Assembly: GCF_022690685.1 (NCBI RefSeq) | Contig: NZ_JALCYY010000034.1 | Span: forward strand, 1-57,669 | Length of the DNA stretch: 57,669 nt | Origin: Anaeromyxobacter terrae | GTDB lineage: Bacteria > Myxococcota > Myxococcia > Myxococcales > Anaeromyxobacteraceae | Direction of reading: 5' to 3' | Part shown: piece by piece, positions 8,710-18,099 of the stretch | Position numbering within the stretch: the stretch's first letter is position 1 | Layout: the number at the start of each line of letters is the position of its first letter | Notes under the pieces: model-generated | The model's input: only the letters and a program-made list of their open reading frames with translations | Database searches by the model: none | What the model was told of the DNA's origin: nothing | Translations under genes and position numbers: made by a program

Positions 8710-8895
8710 TCACTCCTCGAGCTTCGGCTGGGGCCCGGGGATGATCCCGGCGATGTCCGGGTCCTCGCCCGGTGCGAGGGGGCCGCGGTCCACCTTCTCG
8801 CGCTTGCGCTGCTCCTTCTTCTCGTCCTTGCGGCGCTGCTTGTCGCGGCGCGCCGCCTCCTTCTGCCTCTTGGTCGCTCCGGGGTTGAAGGCCAT
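8710..8895 (-). CDS. Small highly charged protein
   Basis: A 61-residue protein. ATG at 8895 is supported by GGAGGAG seven bases upstream; a longer in-frame start at 8940 lacks a ribosome site. Residues 8-34 are almost entirely Lys/Arg/Glu/Gln (KRQKEAARRDKQRRKDEKKE), likely a single charged helix; the C-terminal part contains PDIAGIIPGPQPK, a short Pro-rich tail. No cysteines or membrane segment. It could bind nucleic acid or the ribosome, but that is only inferred from charge. Family not recognised. Confidence 0.6.
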   Translation of the reverse strand: MAFNPGATKRQKEAARRDKQRRKDEKKEQRKREKVDRGPLAPGEDPDIAGIIPGPQPKLEE

Positions 8896-9209
8896 CGCTC
8901 CTCCGTGATCGAGATCGCGAAATCGTGGGGGCCCGGCCACTGCGCGGCCGGGCCCCCGAGAAGCGGCTCACGCCGCGCGCTACGCCAGGCGGACGTTCGC
9001 CGCCTGGGCCCGTGCCATTCGACAGGCGGGACGCGCGCAACGTAACCGGAACGGGTGCGCTTGTCGAGCGTCCGCGGCGGGGCCGTCCTGCGGCCGACGC
9101 GCGCGCGGACGGCGCGCGGCGAGGCGTCGCGAGAGGGGGAGCGGCGGCATCGCCGCCCGAAGCGGGAGGGGGCCTTCGAACGGCGGCTGATCGCGGGACC
9201 GCGCGCCGT

Positions 9210-9215
9210 TACACT
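9210..9215 (+). promoter_or_regulatory. -10 element TACACT upstream of uvrB
   Basis: TACACT ends seven bases before the GTG at 9223, with no Shine-Dalgarno match between. A CTGATC at 9187-9192 is a weak -35 candidate at 17 bases. This supports GTG at 9223 as the start and a leaderless transcript. Confidence 0.45.
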
Positions 9216-9222
9216 CCAGGGC

Positions 9223-11319
9223 GTGCCTTTCGACCTCCGGAGCGAGTACAAGCCCACGGGCGATCAGCCGCGGGCCATCGAGGAGCTCACGGCCGGCCTG
9301 CGCCGCGGCGACCCGCACCAGGTCCTGCTCGGCGTCACCGGCTCGGGCAAGACCTTCACGGTCGCGAACGTGGTGTCCGAGGTGCGGCGCCCGACGCTCG
9401 TCATCGCGCACAACAAGACGCTCGCGGCCCAGCTCTACGGCGAGTTCAAGGAGCTCTTCCCGACCGCCGCCGTCCACTACTTCGTCTCGTACTACGACTA
9501 CTACCAGCCCGAGGCGTACGTCCCGTCGACCGACACGTACATCGAGAAGGACTCGTCCATCAACGACGAGATCGACCGGATGCGGCACGCCGCGACGCAC
9601 GCGCTCCTCACGCGCAACGACGTGCTCATCGTCGCGTCGGTGTCCTGCATCTACGGCCTCGGCACGGCGGAGGCCTACTACGGGCTCCTGCAGCAGGTGG
9701 AGCGGGGGCAGGAGTTCCTGCGCGACCGGTTCATCCGGTCGCTCATCGACATCCAGTACGAGCGGAACGACGTCGACTTCCACCGCGGCACGTTCCGCGT
9801 GCGGGGCGACACCATCGAGGTCTTCCCGCCGTACGAGGAGGACCGCGCCATCCGGATCGAGTTCTTCGGTGACGTGGTCGAGTCGATCCACGAGTTCGAC
9901 CCGCTCCGCGGCCAGACGCTGGCCGAGCTCGACAAGGCGGCGATCTTCCCGAACAGCCACTACGTGTCGGCGCCCGAGACGCGGAAGCGCGCGATCGACG
10001 GGATCCGCGAGGAGCTGCGGGAGCGGCTCGGCGAGCTCAAGGGGGCGAACAAGCTCGTCGAGGCGCAGCGGCTCGAGCAGCGGACGATGTTCGACCTCGA
10101 GATGCTCGAGCAGATGGGGTTCTGCTCCGGCATCGAGAACTACTCGCGCTGGCTCTCCGGGCGGAAGGCGGGCGATCCGCCGCCGTGCCTCCTCGACTAC
10201 TTCCCGAAGGACTTCCTCGTCGTCATCGACGAGTCGCACCAGACCATCCCGCAGATCGGCGCGATGTACCGGGGCGACCGCTCGCGCAAGGAGACGCTGG
10301 TGGACTTCGGGTTCCGCCTGCCGTCGGCGCTCGACAACCGCCCGCTCAAGTTCGAGGAGTTCGAGGGGCTCGTGCACCAGGGGATCTACGTCTCGGCGAC
10401 GCCGTCCGAGTACGAGCTCCAGAAGGCGCAGGGCGTCGTCGTCGAGCAGATCATCCGCCCGACCGGCCTCACGGATCCGGAGGTGGAGGTCCGGCCGGTG
10501 GGGTCGCAGGTGGACGACCTCCTCGGCGAGGTGCGCAAGCGCGCCGAGGCCGGGGAGCGCGTCCTCGTCACGACGCTCACGAAGCGGATGGCGGAGGATC
10601 TCACCGAGTACTTCACCGACGTGGGCGTCCGCTGCCGCTACCTGCACTCCGACATCGAGACCCTGGAGCGCAGCGCGCTCATCCGCGACCTGCGCAAGGG
10701 CGAGTTCGACGTGCTCATCGGCATCAACCTGCTGCGCGAGGGGCTCGACATCCCCGAGGTCTCGCTCGTGGCGGTCCTCGACGCCGACAAGGAGGGCTTC
10801 CTCCGCTCGTCGGTGTCGCTCATCCAGACGATCGGGCGCGCCGCGCGGAACGTGAACGGCCGGGTGATCCTGTACGCGGACACCATCACCGCCTCGATGA
10901 AGCAGGCGCTCGAGGAGACGAACCGGCGTCGCGAGATCCAGCGGGCCTACAACGTCGAGCATGGGATCACGCCGCAGACGGTGAAGCGGAACATCACCGA
11001 CCTGCAGATGGCCGTCGTCGAGGCGGACTACGTGACGGTGCCGATGGCCGCCGAGGGCGCGGAGTACCAGCCGGAGCAGCTCCCGGTCATCGTCGCCTCC
11101 CTCGAGCAGGAGATGAAGGAGGCGGCGAGGGCGCTCGACTTCGAAAAGGCGGCGCAGCTGCGCGATCGCATCCTCGCCCTGAAGGACCTCCAGCTCGGGC
11201 TGCCCGCCAAGGCGAGCGGCATCAAGGGCATGCTCGGCTCCGGCGCCTTCGCCGGCGCGGCGGCGATGGGGAAGCTCGGCGGCGCGCGCCGGCCGCAGCA
11301 GCGAAGACGCCGGCGCTGA
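9223..11319 (+). CDS. uvrB: Excinuclease ABC subunit B
   Basis: A 698-residue helicase-like damage-verification subunit of nucleotide excision repair. Walker A GVTGSGKT is at 37-44, followed by the beta-hairpin region with the Tyr-rich [20 protein letters not shown], the DESHQ helicase motif, and a C-terminal UVR domain (about 622-660) that contacts UvrC. The reading frame could start at 9055, but family alignment places the first residues at the GTG, where a -10 box fits a leaderless start. Basic tail rich in Gly/Arg after the UVR domain. uvrC lies about 0.9 kb downstream. Confidence 0.96.
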   Translation: MPFDLRSEYKPTGDQPRAIEELTAGLRRGDPHQVLLGVTGSGKTFTVANVVSEVRRPTLVIAHNKTLAAQLYGEFKELFPTAAVHYFVSYYDYYQPEAYVPSTDTYIEKDSSINDEIDRMRHAATHALLTRNDVLIVASVSCIYGLGTAEAYYGLLQQVERGQEFLRDRFIRSLIDIQYERNDVDFHRGTFRVRGDTIEVFPPYEEDRAIRIEFFGDVVESIHEFDPLRGQTLAELDKAAIFPNSHYVSAPETRKRAIDGIREELRERLGELKGANKLVEAQRLEQRTMFDLEMLEQMGFCSGIENYSRWLSGRKAGDPPPCLLDYFPKDFLVVIDESHQTIPQIGAMYRGDRSRKETLVDFGFRLPSALDNRPLKFEEFEGLVHQGIYVSATPSEYELQKAQGVVVEQIIRPTGLTDPEVEVRPVGSQVDDLLGEVRKRAEAGERVLVTTLTKRMAEDLTEYFTDVGVRCRYLHSDIETLERSALIRDLRKGEFDVLIGINLLREGLDIPEVSLVAVLDADKEGFLRSSVSLIQTIGRAARNVNGRVILYADTITASMKQALEETNRRREIQRAYNVEHGITPQTVKRNITDLQMAVVEADYVTVPMAAEGAEYQPEQLPVIVASLEQEMKEAARALDFEKAAQLRDRILALKDLQLGLPAKASGIKGMLGSGAFAGAAAMGKLGGARRPQQRRRRR

Positions 11320-11445
11320 GGCGCGGGCGGCCGAGCGAGCGCGCGCAGAGCGGCGAGCCTCCGATGAGCGTCGCCCCGCGAGGGAAGGCGTACGCCTCGG
11401 CGCGGTCACTAGGGATGGATCTCCACTTCACTGGGGGAGATCGGG

Positions 11446-12084
11446 ATGACCAGGTTCGCGGCGGCGCTGGTGGTCGTGGGCGTGCTGGGAGCGTGCGGCG
11501 GCAGCGACAGCAAGAAGTCCGAGCCGGCGCGGGTGAAGGGGACGGTGCTGGGCCAGGCGTTCGACCCGGTGGACGGGACGGCCCTCGTGCTGAGCCCGGA
11601 GACCTGCATCTTCCAGAACGTGCTGCAGGCGAGCGCGACCGCGATCCTCGTGGGCTTCGGCACCTTCGAGAACATGTGCCAGGTCGCGCAGCAGACGAAG
11701 GCGTGCGGGGGAAAGGCGAACGGGACCACCGTGAACCTGATCGTGCTGAACGCGAGCGCCGTCGGCACCGCGACGGCGGTCCAGCCCGGGACCTACCCCG
11801 TCACCACGGCCCAGCCCGACGTGACGAAGCCGTTCACCGTCGCGACCGCGTTCATCGCGAAGACCGACGCGACGTGCGCGGACTCCGCCAGCGCGGTCGA
11901 GGCGACGGCCGGGACCATCACCATCGACAAGGCGGGGGCGGACCGGGTCACCGGGAACGCGAACATCACCTTCTCGGACGGGAGCAGCGTGAGCGGCGCG
12001 TTCGACGTCCCGGTGTGCGCGTTCTCGACCGACGTGTGCACCGGCCTGGGCGCAGGCTGCAAGACCCCCACCTGCGTCCCCTGA
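11446..12084 (+). CDS. Putative secreted lipoprotein
   Basis: A 212-residue protein with a lipoprotein signal: one Arg, a hydrophobic stretch and the lipobox LGAC with Cys17, then Gly-Gly-Ser-Asp. The +2 residue is Gly, so outer-membrane sorting is plausible if Lol rules apply. The mature part is beta-rich with about six further cysteines, which may form disulfides (Cys in CIFQN, NMCQV, KACGG, TCADS, PVCAF, DVCTG, GCKTPTC). GGGGGAGATCGGG precedes the ATG. It sits between uvrB and uvrC but shares no evident role. Function unknown. Confidence 0.75.
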   Translation: MTRFAAALVVVGVLGACGGSDSKKSEPARVKGTVLGQAFDPVDGTALVLSPETCIFQNVLQASATAILVGFGTFENMCQVAQQTKACGGKANGTTVNLIVLNASAVGTATAVQPGTYPVTTAQPDVTKPFTVATAFIAKTDATCADSASAVEATAGTITIDKAGADRVTGNANITFSDGSSVSGAFDVPVCAFSTDVCTGLGAGCKTPTCVP

Positions 12085-12248
12085 AGCGGCAGCCGGGCTG
12101 GCGCCAGGGCGTCCGGATGGACGCCTGCTCGGCTCCGGAGCCACGCGACCCCGGCCCTCGGCTCGCCACGGCCGGCGGCCGCCTCACGCCCGCCGGCGAT
12201 CCGGCAGGTGATCCGCGCCCCGTTTCCGGGTAATCCCTCTACCTCGGG

Positions 12249-14402
12249 ATGGACGCGAACCTCCGAAAGAAGCTCGACGAGCTGCCAGCCGAGCCGGGCT
12301 GCTACCTCATGAAGGACCGCCGCGGCGAGGTGGTCTACGTGGGGAAGGCGTCGAGCCTCCGCTCGCGCGTCCGCTCGTACTTCGACGCCTCGCGCGGCGA
12401 CGACCGCGCCTTCGTCGCGTTGCTCGACGATCTCCTCGGCGACCTCGAGGTCATCGTCACGCGCTCGGAGAAGGAGGCGGTCCTCCTCGAGAACGAGCTC
12501 ATCAAGCGGCACAAGCCGCGCTTCAACATCCGGCTGCGGGACGACAAGGACTTCATCGTCCTGCGCCTCGACGAGCGTCACCCGTTCCCGCGCCTCGAGG
12601 TGCGGCGCGCGCGCGAGCCGCGCCGCGCCGGCGCGCGCTACTTCGGGCCGTACTCGTCCGCGAGCTCGATCCGGGAGACGCTCCGGGTCGTGAACCGGCA
12701 CTTCCAGCTCCGGACCTGCACCGATCACGTGTTCGATCACCGGAAGCGGCCCTGCATCCTCTACCAGATCAAGCGCTGCCCGGCGCCCTGCGTGTACGAC
12801 GTGACCGAGGCCGAGTACCGGCAGTCCGTCGAGGACGCGATCGAGTTCCTCGAGGGGCGCGAGACCGAGCTCGTCGAGCGGCTCCGCGGGCGCATGGACG
12901 AGGCGGCGGGCGCGCTCCGCTTCGAGGACGCGGCGCGGCTCCGCGATCAGCTCCAGGCGGTGGAGCGCAGCCTCGAGAAGCAGCGGGTGCTCATGGCCGA
13001 TCGGGCCGATCGGGACGTGGTCGGGCTCTACCGGGAGGGGCCGGACCTCGTGGTGCAGGTCCTCGCCATGCGCGGCGGGAAGCTGCAGGACTCGCGCAGC
13101 TACCCGTTCCGCGAGCAGGAGTTCCCGGACGAGGAGACGCTCTCGTCGTTCCTCTCCCTGTACTACGAGCAGAACCCGGCGCCCGAGGAGATCCTCGTGC
13201 CGGTCGAGCCCGTCGAGGCCGACGCGCTCGCGGAGGTGCTCACCGAGCGGCGCGGCCGGCGCGTGCGGCTCCTCACCCCGCAGCGTGGCGCCAAGGCGGA
13301 TCTGCTCGAGGTGGCGGCGCGCAACGCGGAGCAGGGGTTCAAGAGCTGGCACGAGAAGGACGAGCGTCGCGAGCAGGCGCTCGCGGCGCTCACGCGCGCG
13401 CTCCACCTCGCCAGGCCGCCGCGCTGGATGGAGTGCTACGACATCTCCACCTTCCAGGGCGCGCTCGCGGTCGGCTCGGGCGTCTCTTTCAAGGACGGGG
13501 AGCCCGACAAGGCGAACTACCGCCGCTACAAGGTGAAGGGGGTCGCCGGCCAGGACGACTTCGCGATGCTGTACGAGGTCGTGTCGCGGCGGCTGAAGCG
13601 CGGGATCGGGGAGGGCGCCTTCCCGGACCTGCTCGTCATCGACGGCGGCAAGGGGCAGCTCAACGCCGCGCTCGCGGCGGCGAAGGACCTGGGCGTCCCG
13701 ACGAAGCCGTCGCCGGGCAACGAGGGCGCGCCCTTCATCGAGCTCGTCGGCCTCGCCAAGAGCCGGCTCCTGGACGGGCCGGCCCTCGGCACGACGCGCG
13801 TCATCGCCCGGCGCGGCCGGGGCGGGCGCGGCGCGGCGGCGCTGGCGGACGCGGCGGAGGCGCAGGAGCGGGGATTCGTGTCCGAGCTGGCGCGGAGCCC
13901 CGAGCGCGTGTTCCTGCCTGCGCGCAAGGATCCCGTCGTGCTGCGCCAGAACTCGGCGGAGCTCTTCCTCCTCGCCCGCCTCCGCGACGAGGCGCATCGC
14001 TTCGCGATCACCTTCCACCGCAAGCTCCGGCGCGAGCGTAACTTCCAGAGCGTGCTCGAGGAGATCCCGGGCATCGGGGAGGGGCGCAAGCGGGCGCTGC
14101 TGCGGCACTTCGGGTCGCTGAAGCGCGTGAAGGAGGCGGCGCTCGCGGAGATCGCCGAGGTGGACGGGTTCGGCCCGAAGCAGGCCCGGGCCGTCCACGA
14201 GTTCTTCCACGCCGCGGCTGCATCGGCGGTCCCCGCGCCCGAGCCGGCCGCTGACGCGCCCCCCGCGGCCGCCGCCCCCGCGGAGCCGCTCGCCGAGGGC
14301 GTGACCGAGGCGGACATCGACGCGGCGCTGGCCGAGGAGGCCGCGGCCGGGGACGCCGTGGAGCCGATCGAGGACGCGCACGCTCCGTCGCTGACCGAGT
14401 GA
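12249..14402 (+). CDS. uvrC: Excinuclease ABC subunit C
   Basis: A 717-residue dual-incision nuclease of nucleotide excision repair. Order: GIY-YIG nuclease at the N-terminus ([19 protein letters not shown], 17-35), a UVR domain near 214-240, the RNase H-like UvrC domain with IDGGKGQL, and a helix-hairpin-helix pair ([13 protein letters not shown]). Two extra features: an Ala/Gly/Arg-rich insertion at about 518-540 within the RNase H-like domain and an Ala/Pro/Glu tail of about 60 residues after the HhH region. Both are probably disordered. Upstream TAATCC and TACCTC hexamers are candidate -10 boxes. Confidence 0.95.
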   Translation: MDANLRKKLDELPAEPGCYLMKDRRGEVVYVGKASSLRSRVRSYFDASRGDDRAFVALLDDLLGDLEVIVTRSEKEAVLLENELIKRHKPRFNIRLRDDKDFIVLRLDERHPFPRLEVRRAREPRRAGARYFGPYSSASSIRETLRVVNRHFQLRTCTDHVFDHRKRPCILYQIKRCPAPCVYDVTEAEYRQSVEDAIEFLEGRETELVERLRGRMDEAAGALRFEDAARLRDQLQAVERSLEKQRVLMADRADRDVVGLYREGPDLVVQVLAMRGGKLQDSRSYPFREQEFPDEETLSSFLSLYYEQNPAPEEILVPVEPVEADALAEVLTERRGRRVRLLTPQRGAKADLLEVAARNAEQGFKSWHEKDERREQALAALTRALHLARPPRWMECYDISTFQGALAVGSGVSFKDGEPDKANYRRYKVKGVAGQDDFAMLYEVVSRRLKRGIGEGAFPDLLVIDGGKGQLNAALAAAKDLGVPTKPSPGNEGAPFIELVGLAKSRLLDGPALGTTRVIARRGRGGRGAAALADAAEAQERGFVSELARSPERVFLPARKDPVVLRQNSAELFLLARLRDEAHRFAITFHRKLRRERNFQSVLEEIPGIGEGRKRALLRHFGSLKRVKEAALAEIAEVDGFGPKQARAVHEFFHAAAASAVPAPEPAADAPPAAAAPAEPLAEGVTEADIDAALAEEAAAGDAVEPIEDAHAPSLTE

Positions 14403-14426
14403 CGCGGGGCGCCTGCCGGTCGAGCG

Positions 14427-14455
14427 TTGCCCGCGACGGAAGCGGCCCTTATGGA
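14427..14455 (+). promoter_or_regulatory. Possible sigma-70 promoter of cysK-cysE
   Basis: TTGCCC (14427-14432), a 17-base spacer and TATGGA (14450-14455) lie just after the uvrC stop, with a predicted leader of about 28 bases to the cysK ATG that contains GGAGG. Match is moderate. Confidence 0.4.
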
Positions 14456-14489
14456 GGACGGAACTGGTCCCGTTTCTCACGGAGGTCCC

Positions 14490-15419
14490 ATGCGCATCGC
14501 CGAAGACATCACGAAGCTCATCGGCAACACGCCGCTGGTGCGGCTCAATCGCGTGCTCGACGGCGCGAAGGCGACCGTCGCGGCGAAGCTCGAGATGTGG
14601 AACCCGGCGGGCAGCGTGAAGGATCGGATCGGCGTCTCGATGATCGAGGCCGCCGAGCGCGACGGGAAGATCAAGGCGGACACGATCCTGCTCGAGCCGA
14701 CGAGCGGCAACACCGGCATCGGCCTCGCGTTCGCCGCGGCGGCGAAGGGCTACAAGCTCGCGCTCACCATGCCGGACACGATGAGCGTGGAGCGGCGCAA
14801 GCTGCTCGCCGCCTTCGGCGCGGAGCTCGTGCTCACGCCCGGCGCGGAGGGGATGAAGGGCGCCATCAAGCGCGCTGAGGAGATGGCCGCGAAGGACCCG
14901 CGCTACCTCATCCTGCAGCAGTTCGAGAACCCGGCGAACCCGGACATCCACCGCCGGACCACCGCCGAGGAGATCTGGCGCGACACGGACGGCAAGGTGG
15001 ACATCCTCGTCTGCGCGACCGGCACGGGCGGCACCGTGACCGGCTGCGCGCAGGTGCTGAAGCCGCGCAAGGCGTCCCTGCGGATCGTCGCGGCCGAGCC
15101 GGCGGACTCGCCCGTCCTCTCCGGCGGCAAGCCGGGGCCGCACAAGATCCAGGGCTGGGGGCCCGGGTTCGTGCCCAAGGTGCTGGACCCCAAGGTCCTC
15201 GACGAGATCGTCACGGTGCGTCACGAGGACGCGGGGGAGATGGCGCGGCGGCTCTGCAAGGAGGAGGGGATCCTGTCGAGCATCTCGGACGGCGGCGTCG
15301 TCTGGGCGGCGCGGGAGATCGCCCGGCGGCCGGAGAACGAGGGTAAGCTCGTGGTCGCGGTGCTCCCCGACACCGGGGAGCGGTACCTGTCCACGTGGCT
15401 CTTCGAGGAGGCGAAGTGA
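14490..15419 (+). CDS. cysK: Cysteine synthase A (O-acetylserine sulfhydrylase)
   Basis: A 309-residue PLP enzyme that converts O-acetylserine and sulfide to cysteine. The PLP lysine is Lys44 in NPAGSVKDR, the substrate loop TSGNTG is at 71-76, and the glycine-rich phosphate loop appears as GTGGTVTG. The ATG at 14490 is chosen over an upstream frame extension because GGAGG stands directly before it. Its stop overlaps the GTG of the serine acetyltransferase gene, so the two are translationally coupled and supply successive steps, and the products may form the cysteine synthase complex. Confidence 0.95.
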   Translation: MRIAEDITKLIGNTPLVRLNRVLDGAKATVAAKLEMWNPAGSVKDRIGVSMIEAAERDGKIKADTILLEPTSGNTGIGLAFAAAAKGYKLALTMPDTMSVERRKLLAAFGAELVLTPGAEGMKGAIKRAEEMAAKDPRYLILQQFENPANPDIHRRTTAEEIWRDTDGKVDILVCATGTGGTVTGCAQVLKPRKASLRIVAAEPADSPVLSGGKPGPHKIQGWGPGFVPKVLDPKVLDEIVTVRHEDAGEMARRLCKEEGILSSISDGGVVWAAREIARRPENEGKLVVAVLPDTGERYLSTWLFEEAK

Positions 15420-16357
15420 GCGATTCCAAGCAGGCGAGGGCGCCGGCCGTCGACACGGTGGCGCTCGCGCCGGTGGTCGACCGGCTCTGCCGCGAGGCGA
15501 CGCTCGCGACGGCGTTCCCGCCCGGCGGCAAGGTGACCCTGCCGTCGCGCGAGGCCGTGATCGGCTTCGTCGAGGACCTGCGCGGGGTCCTGTTCCCGGG
15601 CTACTTCGGGACGAACGACGTCCACGGGGAGAGCCTGCACTACTTCGTCGGAGCGACGCTGGCCCGGGCCCTCCGCTCGCTCGAGGAGCAGGTCCGGCGG
15701 GGGCTCGCCTTCACGGAACGTCACGAGCTCGAGACGTGCGATCACTGCGCGGACACCGCGCGCACCGTCACGCGCTCGTTCCTCGGGCGCGTCCCGGAGC
15801 TCCGCCGGCTCGTCGCGTCCGACGTCGAGGCGGCCTACGAGGGCGATCCCGCGCTGAAGACGCGCGACGAGGCGATCTTCGCTTACCCCGGCATCTTCGC
15901 CATCACGAACCAGCGCATCGCCCACGAGCTGCACGTCCTCGGGGTGCCGCTCATCCCGCGCATCATCACCGAGCACGCGCACACCCTCACCGGGATCGAC
16001 ATCCACCCGGGCGCGTCGATCGGCGAGCGCTTCTTCATCGATCACGGCACGGGGGTCGTGGTGGGCGAGACCTCGCGGATCGGCGATCGCGTCCGCCTGT
16101 ACCAGGGCGTGACCCTCGGCGCGAAGAGCTTCCCGCTCGACGAGAAGGGGACCCCGATCAAGGGGATCGATCGGCACCCGATCGTCGAGGACGACGTGGT
16201 GATATACGCCGGCGCCACCATCCTCGGCCGGATCGTGATCGGGAAGGGCTCCTCGATCGGCGGCAACGTCTGGCTCACCAACGGCGTGCCGCCGGGGAGC
16301 CGCATCACCCAGGCCGAGGTCCGGGAGCAGCGCTACTCGCACGGCGGCGGGATCTGA
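15416..16357 (+). CDS. cysE: Serine O-acetyltransferase (EpsC/CysE type)
   Basis: A 313-residue enzyme making O-acetylserine from serine and acetyl-CoA. The N-terminal half is helical. The C-terminal half is a left-handed beta-helix of hexapeptide repeats ([21 protein letters not shown], then [11 protein letters not shown] and [11 protein letters not shown]). Its length and long N-terminal region match the EpsC-like branch rather than the shorter E. coli CysE. The start GTG overlaps the cysK stop as GTGA. It precedes ppa by 44 bases. Confidence 0.93.
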   Translation: MSDSKQARAPAVDTVALAPVVDRLCREATLATAFPPGGKVTLPSREAVIGFVEDLRGVLFPGYFGTNDVHGESLHYFVGATLARALRSLEEQVRRGLAFTERHELETCDHCADTARTVTRSFLGRVPELRRLVASDVEAAYEGDPALKTRDEAIFAYPGIFAITNQRIAHELHVLGVPLIPRIITEHAHTLTGIDIHPGASIGERFFIDHGTGVVVGETSRIGDRVRLYQGVTLGAKSFPLDEKGTPIKGIDRHPIVEDDVVIYAGATILGRIVIGKGSSIGGNVWLTNGVPPGSRITQAEVREQRYSHGGGI

Positions 16358-16401
16358 GCCCGCGCGCGACCGGCTCGCCGCACCGAAAGGAAGACGCGTC
16401 C

Positions 16402-17046
16402 TTGGCCTACCACCCCTGGCACGACGTCGAGCTGCCTCGCTTCATCGAGGAGCCGATCCCTGCGATCATCGAGATCGCCACCGGCTCGAAGGTGAAGTAC
16501 GAGCTCGACAAGAAGTCGGGTCTGCTCCTCGTCGACCGGATCCTCTTCTCCTCGGTTCACTATCCGGCGAACTACGGGTTCGTGCCGCGCACGTACTGCG
16601 ACGACGGGGATCCCCTCGACGTCCTCGTGCTGTGCCAGGAGGCGATCGTCCCGCTCGCCATCATGCGCGCCAAGGTCATCGGCGTCATGAAGATGCGGGA
16701 CGACAAGGGCGAGGACGACAAGCTCATCGCCGTGCACGCGGACGATCCGACCTACTCGGACTACACGGACATCTCCGAGATCCCCTCCCACAAGCTGCGC
16801 GAGCTGAAGCGCTTCTTCGAGGACTACAAGGCCCTCGAGAACAAGAAGGTCCTCGTCTCCGAGCCGCAGGGCCGCTCCGAGGGCCTGCAGGTGCTGCGCG
16901 ACGCCATCCGGCTCTACGACCAGGAGAAGGACCGGCTCATGGAGGCGCCCCTCGCGCCGGTCGCGGCGCCGAAGGCGCGGCGGTCGCGCCGGGCGAAGCC
17001 CTCGGCGCGCAAGGCGGCGGCGTCGACCAAGGCCCGCCGCCGCTGA
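16402..17046 (+). CDS. ppa: Family I inorganic pyrophosphatase with basic tail
   Basis: A 214-residue enzyme that hydrolyses pyrophosphate and pulls biosynthetic reactions forward. Signature [23 protein letters not shown] (split here: YPANYGF at 54-60, [10 protein letters not shown] at 67-76) carries the metal-binding aspartates. The start is TTG at 16402, with AAAGGAAG upstream. After the catalytic domain (about 175 residues) comes a Lys/Arg/Ala tail of about 35 residues ([18 protein letters not shown]), not needed for catalysis and unusual for the family; it could bind nucleic acid or polyphosphate. Confidence 0.94.
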   Translation: MAYHPWHDVELPRFIEEPIPAIIEIATGSKVKYELDKKSGLLLVDRILFSSVHYPANYGFVPRTYCDDGDPLDVLVLCQEAIVPLAIMRAKVIGVMKMRDDKGEDDKLIAVHADDPTYSDYTDISEIPSHKLRELKRFFEDYKALENKKVLVSEPQGRSEGLQVLRDAIRLYDQEKDRLMEAPLAPVAAPKARRSRRAKPSARKAAASTKARRR

Positions 17047-17159
17047 GCCTCGCCGCGAGCGGCGGCGGCGCTCGCCGTCCCGCTCGCTCGCTGGCCGGGG
17101 TTCGGCGGGGCGCGCGGGGAAGGCGCCCGCTCGATCGGGCGCGCCCGTGCGCGTGTGGT

Positions 17160-17165
17160 TATGTT
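17160..17165 (+). promoter_or_regulatory. -10 element TATGTT, near-leaderless
   Basis: TATGTT ends eight bases before the ATG at 17174. No purine-rich ribosome site lies between. It fits the leaderless pattern seen elsewhere in the window. Confidence 0.4.
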
Positions 17166-17173
17166 CTCCGCCG

Positions 17174-17656
17174 ATGGAGCACGCGCTCGAGCACATCGCG
17201 GCAGCGGTCACGCCGGCGGTCATGGTCTCCGCCTGCGGCCTCATCGCCCTCGGCCTCGACAACCAGGTCGCCCGCATGTCGGGACGCCTGCGAGACCTCG
17301 CCCGCGAGTTCCGCGACGAGGACGCGCCCTCGCGGCGTGCCGTCGTGGCGCGGCAGGTGCGGGTGATGGAGCTCCGGCACCGGCTCTACTCGCGCGCCAT
17401 CCTCCTCGACTACGCCGCGCTCTTCGCGTTCGTGGTCACCTCGCTCCTCTGGCTCGCGCAGGCGTTCGTGTCGCTGAGCGCGGCCGTCCCGGTCGTGACG
17501 TTCGGCGTGGGGGTGCTGCTGCTCGCCGGCATGGCGATCTACGTGATGGCGTCGATCACGCTCGCGCGGCGGACGGTGCGCGCCGAGGCCGCGGACATCC
17601 TCGGGCGCGGCGGCGAGGCCCCCGTGCGCGAGCCGGCCGGCGTGCGGGCCCATTGA
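17174..17656 (+). CDS. DUF2721-like membrane protein
   Basis: A 160-residue protein. An amphipathic start (ITPAVMVSACGLIALGLDNQ-like segment, residues about 8-30) is followed by an Arg-rich cytoplasmic stretch with LRHRLYSRAILLDYAALFAF, and two further transmembrane helices (about 80-100 and 107-128). This layout, with conserved N-x-R and RLYSRA elements, resembles DUF2721 proteins, whose function is unknown. A longer start at 17147 is possible but a -10 box favours 17174. It stands alone, before the zinc-ribbon gene. Confidence 0.7.
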   Translation: MEHALEHIAAAVTPAVMVSACGLIALGLDNQVARMSGRLRDLAREFRDEDAPSRRAVVARQVRVMELRHRLYSRAILLDYAALFAFVVTSLLWLAQAFVSLSAAVPVVTFGVGVLLLAGMAIYVMASITLARRTVRAEAADILGRGGEAPVREPAGVRAH

Positions 17657-17665
17657 GGTGGCCTC

Positions 17666-17706
17666 GGCGGGCTCGCTTCGCTCGCCTGTCCACGAATCCC
17701 TTCAGC
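17666..17706 (+). repeat. Remnant of the 36-kb/56-kb repeat family
   Basis: CGGCGGGCTCGCTTCGCTCG at 17666-17685, followed by CCTGT, is identical to copy A at 36347-36371; the next bases (CGAATC ... TCAGCC) align with the outer end of copy B read in reverse. The hairpin half of the element is absent. Probably a degenerate end fragment just after the DUF2721-like gene. Confidence 0.5.
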
Positions 17707-17760
17707 CGCGGCGGGCTCTCACGCGAGAATGGGCCCGGAGGCCCGAGGTCCACGCGAACG

Positions 17761-17958
17761 ATGCCGATCTACGAGTACGCCTGCGCCGCCTGCGAGAAGA
17801 AGTTCGAGGAGCTCATCGTCCGCAAGTCGGACGAGGCTGAGGTGAAGTGCCCCGCCTGCGGGGGTCGCGAGGTGGCGCGGCAGATGTCGCGCCCGGCGGC
17901 CGCCCGCGTGGGCGGCTCGGGCGGCGGCGCGCCTCCCGCGTGCGGCCCGGTGGGCTGA
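17761..17958 (+). CDS. FmdB-type zinc-ribbon protein
   Basis: A 65-residue protein beginning MPIYEYACAACEKKFEE, the signature of FmdB/CxxC_CxxC regulatory proteins. Four cysteines (8, 11, 30, 33) form the zinc ribbon; a flexible Gly/Pro/Ala tail with one extra Cys follows. FmdB was named from a formamidase operon but members are found next to many genes, so the molecular role is uncertain. GGAGG lies 22 bases upstream. It precedes the GspE-like gene by 141 bases. Confidence 0.85.
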   Translation: MPIYEYACAACEKKFEELIVRKSDEAEVKCPACGGREVARQMSRPAAARVGGSGGGAPPACGPVG

Positions 17959-18082
17959 AGCATCTAAGCGCCGCCGGTCGGGCGGCTCACCTCGACGGCG
18001 CCGGGCCGCGCGGAGCAGGCGCGGCGCCGAACACCTACAGCGGCGGAGATCCCGGGAACTTCTGGCGCCAGGGACCCCGCGG

Positions 18083-18088
18083 TACACT
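18083..18088 (+). promoter_or_regulatory. -10 element TACACT upstream of the GspE-like gene
   Basis: TACACT stands 11 bases before the ATG at 18100. The intervening bases are CG alternation with no ribosome site. No clear -35. Confidence 0.4.
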
Positions 18089-18099
18089 CGCGCGCGCCG

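Noticed and set aside
9055..9222. N-terminal extension of uvrB to 9055
   Set aside because: The added residues are Arg/Gly-rich and lie before the conserved start of UvrB; no ribosome site.
11793..15224. Minus-strand open frame of 1143 codons opposite uvrC and cysK
   Set aside because: Runs across several genes on the other strand and has shadow composition.
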